29,260 nt of DNA from positions 1 through 29,260 of the forward strand of contig CBDHGW010000002.1 of NCBI GenBank assembly GCA_965263215.1, in the 5' to 3' direction. Made by a program: the position numbers and the translations under genes. Within the stretch, counting starts at the first letter, position 1. Each line of letters opens with the position of its first letter. Shown piece by piece: positions 28,474-29,260 of this stretch. Below the pieces are notes generated by a model that saw only the letters and a program-made list of their open reading frames with translations, ran no database searches and was not told the DNA's origin. The DNA comes from UBA1672 sp965263215 (GTDB lineage Bacteria > Pseudomonadota > Alphaproteobacteria > Micavibrionales > Micavibrionaceae).

Positions 28474-28956
28474 ATGCGTATCATTGAAACGAAAGTCTAT
28501 AAGATCGACGAGCACCCAAACCCTGAAAAGTGTTTTGATTGGATTCGCAATAATTGGCACGATTTGGGCGAGCACTGTTTAGAAGAAGCGGTTGGTTCAA
28601 TTAAAGCCCTTGCGGACCATTGCGGCGTTAAACCTGACTGGTCAATTTCTATTTCGGGCCATCGCGGCGAATATGTGCGTTTTGACGGGCATGATTTGGA
28701 TGCGCCGAAAAGTGATGTGGATATAGACCTATCCGGTTCATTCCCTTTAACCGGGGTGTGTTATGACGAGACATTGCTTGATGCATTTCGCGACGATTCC
28801 AACGTGTCACTTGATGACGCATTAAGAGACGCCGGGGAGCGCATTATTCAAGCGATGCACAATGAAGGTGAATACCTTTATTCAGATGAGGCATTACGCG
28901 AGATGTGTGAATTAAATGAATATGAATTTACCGAGTGCGGTGGATTCTACTCATGA
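28474..28956 (+). CDS. 160-residue acidic hypothetical phage protein
   Basis: ATG 28474 two bases after the previous stop. The order IIETKVYKIDEHPNPEKCFD, then WIRNNWHDLGEHCLEEAVGS, then ISGHRGEYVRFDGHDLD and the end FTECGGFYS resembles a group of phage early proteins of unknown function, often beside the GHGTGFWDR family. Overall strongly acidic. The phrase WSISISGHRGEYVRFDG would be a conserved beta core. No catalytic residues are certain. Its stop overlaps the start of the next tiny gene (ATGA). Confidence 0.65.
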   Translation: MRIIETKVYKIDEHPNPEKCFDWIRNNWHDLGEHCLEEAVGSIKALADHCGVKPDWSISISGHRGEYVRFDGHDLDAPKSDVDIDLSGSFPLTGVCYDETLLDAFRDDSNVSLDDALRDAGERIIQAMHNEGEYLYSDEALREMCELNEYEFTECGGFYS

Positions 28957-29033
28957 GCGTTCTAATCACTATCGCGGGGGTGTTCTATATCGGCGCAACA
29001 ATCTATGCGTTGATTGGTTTCGCCACTGAATAG
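28953..29033 (+). CDS. 26-residue single-span membrane peptide
   Basis: ATG 28953 to TAG 29031-29033, overlapping the previous stop as ATGA. The peptide MSVLITIAGVFYIGATIYAL followed by IGFATE is one transmembrane helix with almost no flanking residues. The overlap and the terminator 24 bases downstream support a genuine last gene of this operon. Small phage membrane peptides of this kind can be lysis, exclusion or signalling factors; no role can be assigned. Confidence 0.5.
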   Translation: MSVLITIAGVFYIGATIYALIGFATE

Positions 29034-29057
29034 CGCTGCTTACAATCAAACGAGAAT

Positions 29058-29084
29058 AGCCCGCTGTAACAGGCGGGCTTTTTT
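29058..29084 (+). terminator. Rho-independent terminator closing the right-hand block
   Basis: AGCCCGC (29058-29064) pairs with GCGGGCT (29073-29079), extended by TG/CA, around a short loop, and is followed by TTTTTT. It ends the small-gene operon beginning at 26356. Confidence 0.85.
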
Positions 29085-29260
29085 CATACCGGTTCTTATG
29101 GATGCTGCACCCAGGGCGTGCTGATACCGACCGGGGAGGGGCGTCATTCTATCCCCATATGAATGATCATGCTGCAATGGTTTGCACATCATGTGTGGTT
29201 CATAATTGATCAGTGTACGGCACGTTACCCACCCCTCACATCATCCCCATTATTCGAAGT
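29085..29260. other. Gene-free end of the window
   Basis: No gene with a ribosome-binding site is seen. The stretch contains a GC-rich GACCGGGGAGGGGCG at 29130-29144 and one TCAGTGTAC match (29210-29218). In many phages such a gap precedes the terminase and can hold a cos or pac site, but nothing here identifies one. Confidence 0.4.

Overview
The window reads as part of a tailed-phage genome (siphovirus type), most likely infecting an alphaproteobacterium. The phage assignment rests on a tape-measure C-terminus, tail-tip and fibre genes, a complete replication module, an Rz/Rz1-type spanin pair and long runs of small genes with TAATG, ATGA and TGATG junctions. The alphaproteobacterial assignment is an inference, resting mainly on a GapR/DUF2312-family gene. 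No integrase, immunity repressor, terminase, portal, capsid, tRNA or CRISPR array was seen, so lifestyle and head genes cannot be judged here.

Layout. Bases 1-5909 (+) are the distal tail: end of the tape measure, two tail proteins, a GNAT-like acetyltransferase, a J-like tail-tip protein, a BppU-like beta-sandwich protein, a fibre with a peptidase S74 self-cleaving chaperone, and a small unknown. The GNAT and tail-tip genes are interrupted by three single-base frameshifts, each at a homopolymer. Bases 5870-12074 (-) are a replication/recombination operon read leftward: a proline-rich unknown, a DUF2800 Cas4-like nuclease, a GapR-like protein, a DUF2815-type ssDNA-binding protein, a compact family B DNA polymerase and four small genes. 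A short divergent control region (12075-12158) separates it from the rightward half (12159-19586): an SF2 helicase, small overlapping genes, a VRR-NUC nuclease, a DNA-binding domain of TetR type, an orphan DNA methyltransferase, a primase-polymerase/SF3 helicase and an HNH endonuclease.

Bases 19.6-24.0 kb hold a small minus-strand gene with its own terminator, a LamG-like protein, an acidic protein, a four-helix membrane protein with a predicted periplasmic peptidoglycan-binding-like segment and a cytoplasmic coiled coil, a YdcK-like beta-helix protein and four small genes. A Rho-independent terminator at 24045-24078 precedes the spanins, and the i-spanin Shine-Dalgarno lies inside its stem. 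No endolysin or holin was recognised.

Bases 24890-25388 are noncoding and hold the most unusual element: a 347-bp array of TGTCACTTAC-type motifs arranged as a perfect 15-bp hairpin plus an 86-nt inverted duplication around a G-rich purine spacer. It is followed by an isolated tail-type gene, a repeat-bearing gap, and a rightward block of small genes (26.3-29.0 kb), three of whose junctions share the same 12-mer. The block closes with a clear terminator at 29058-29084 and about 175 bp with no gene.
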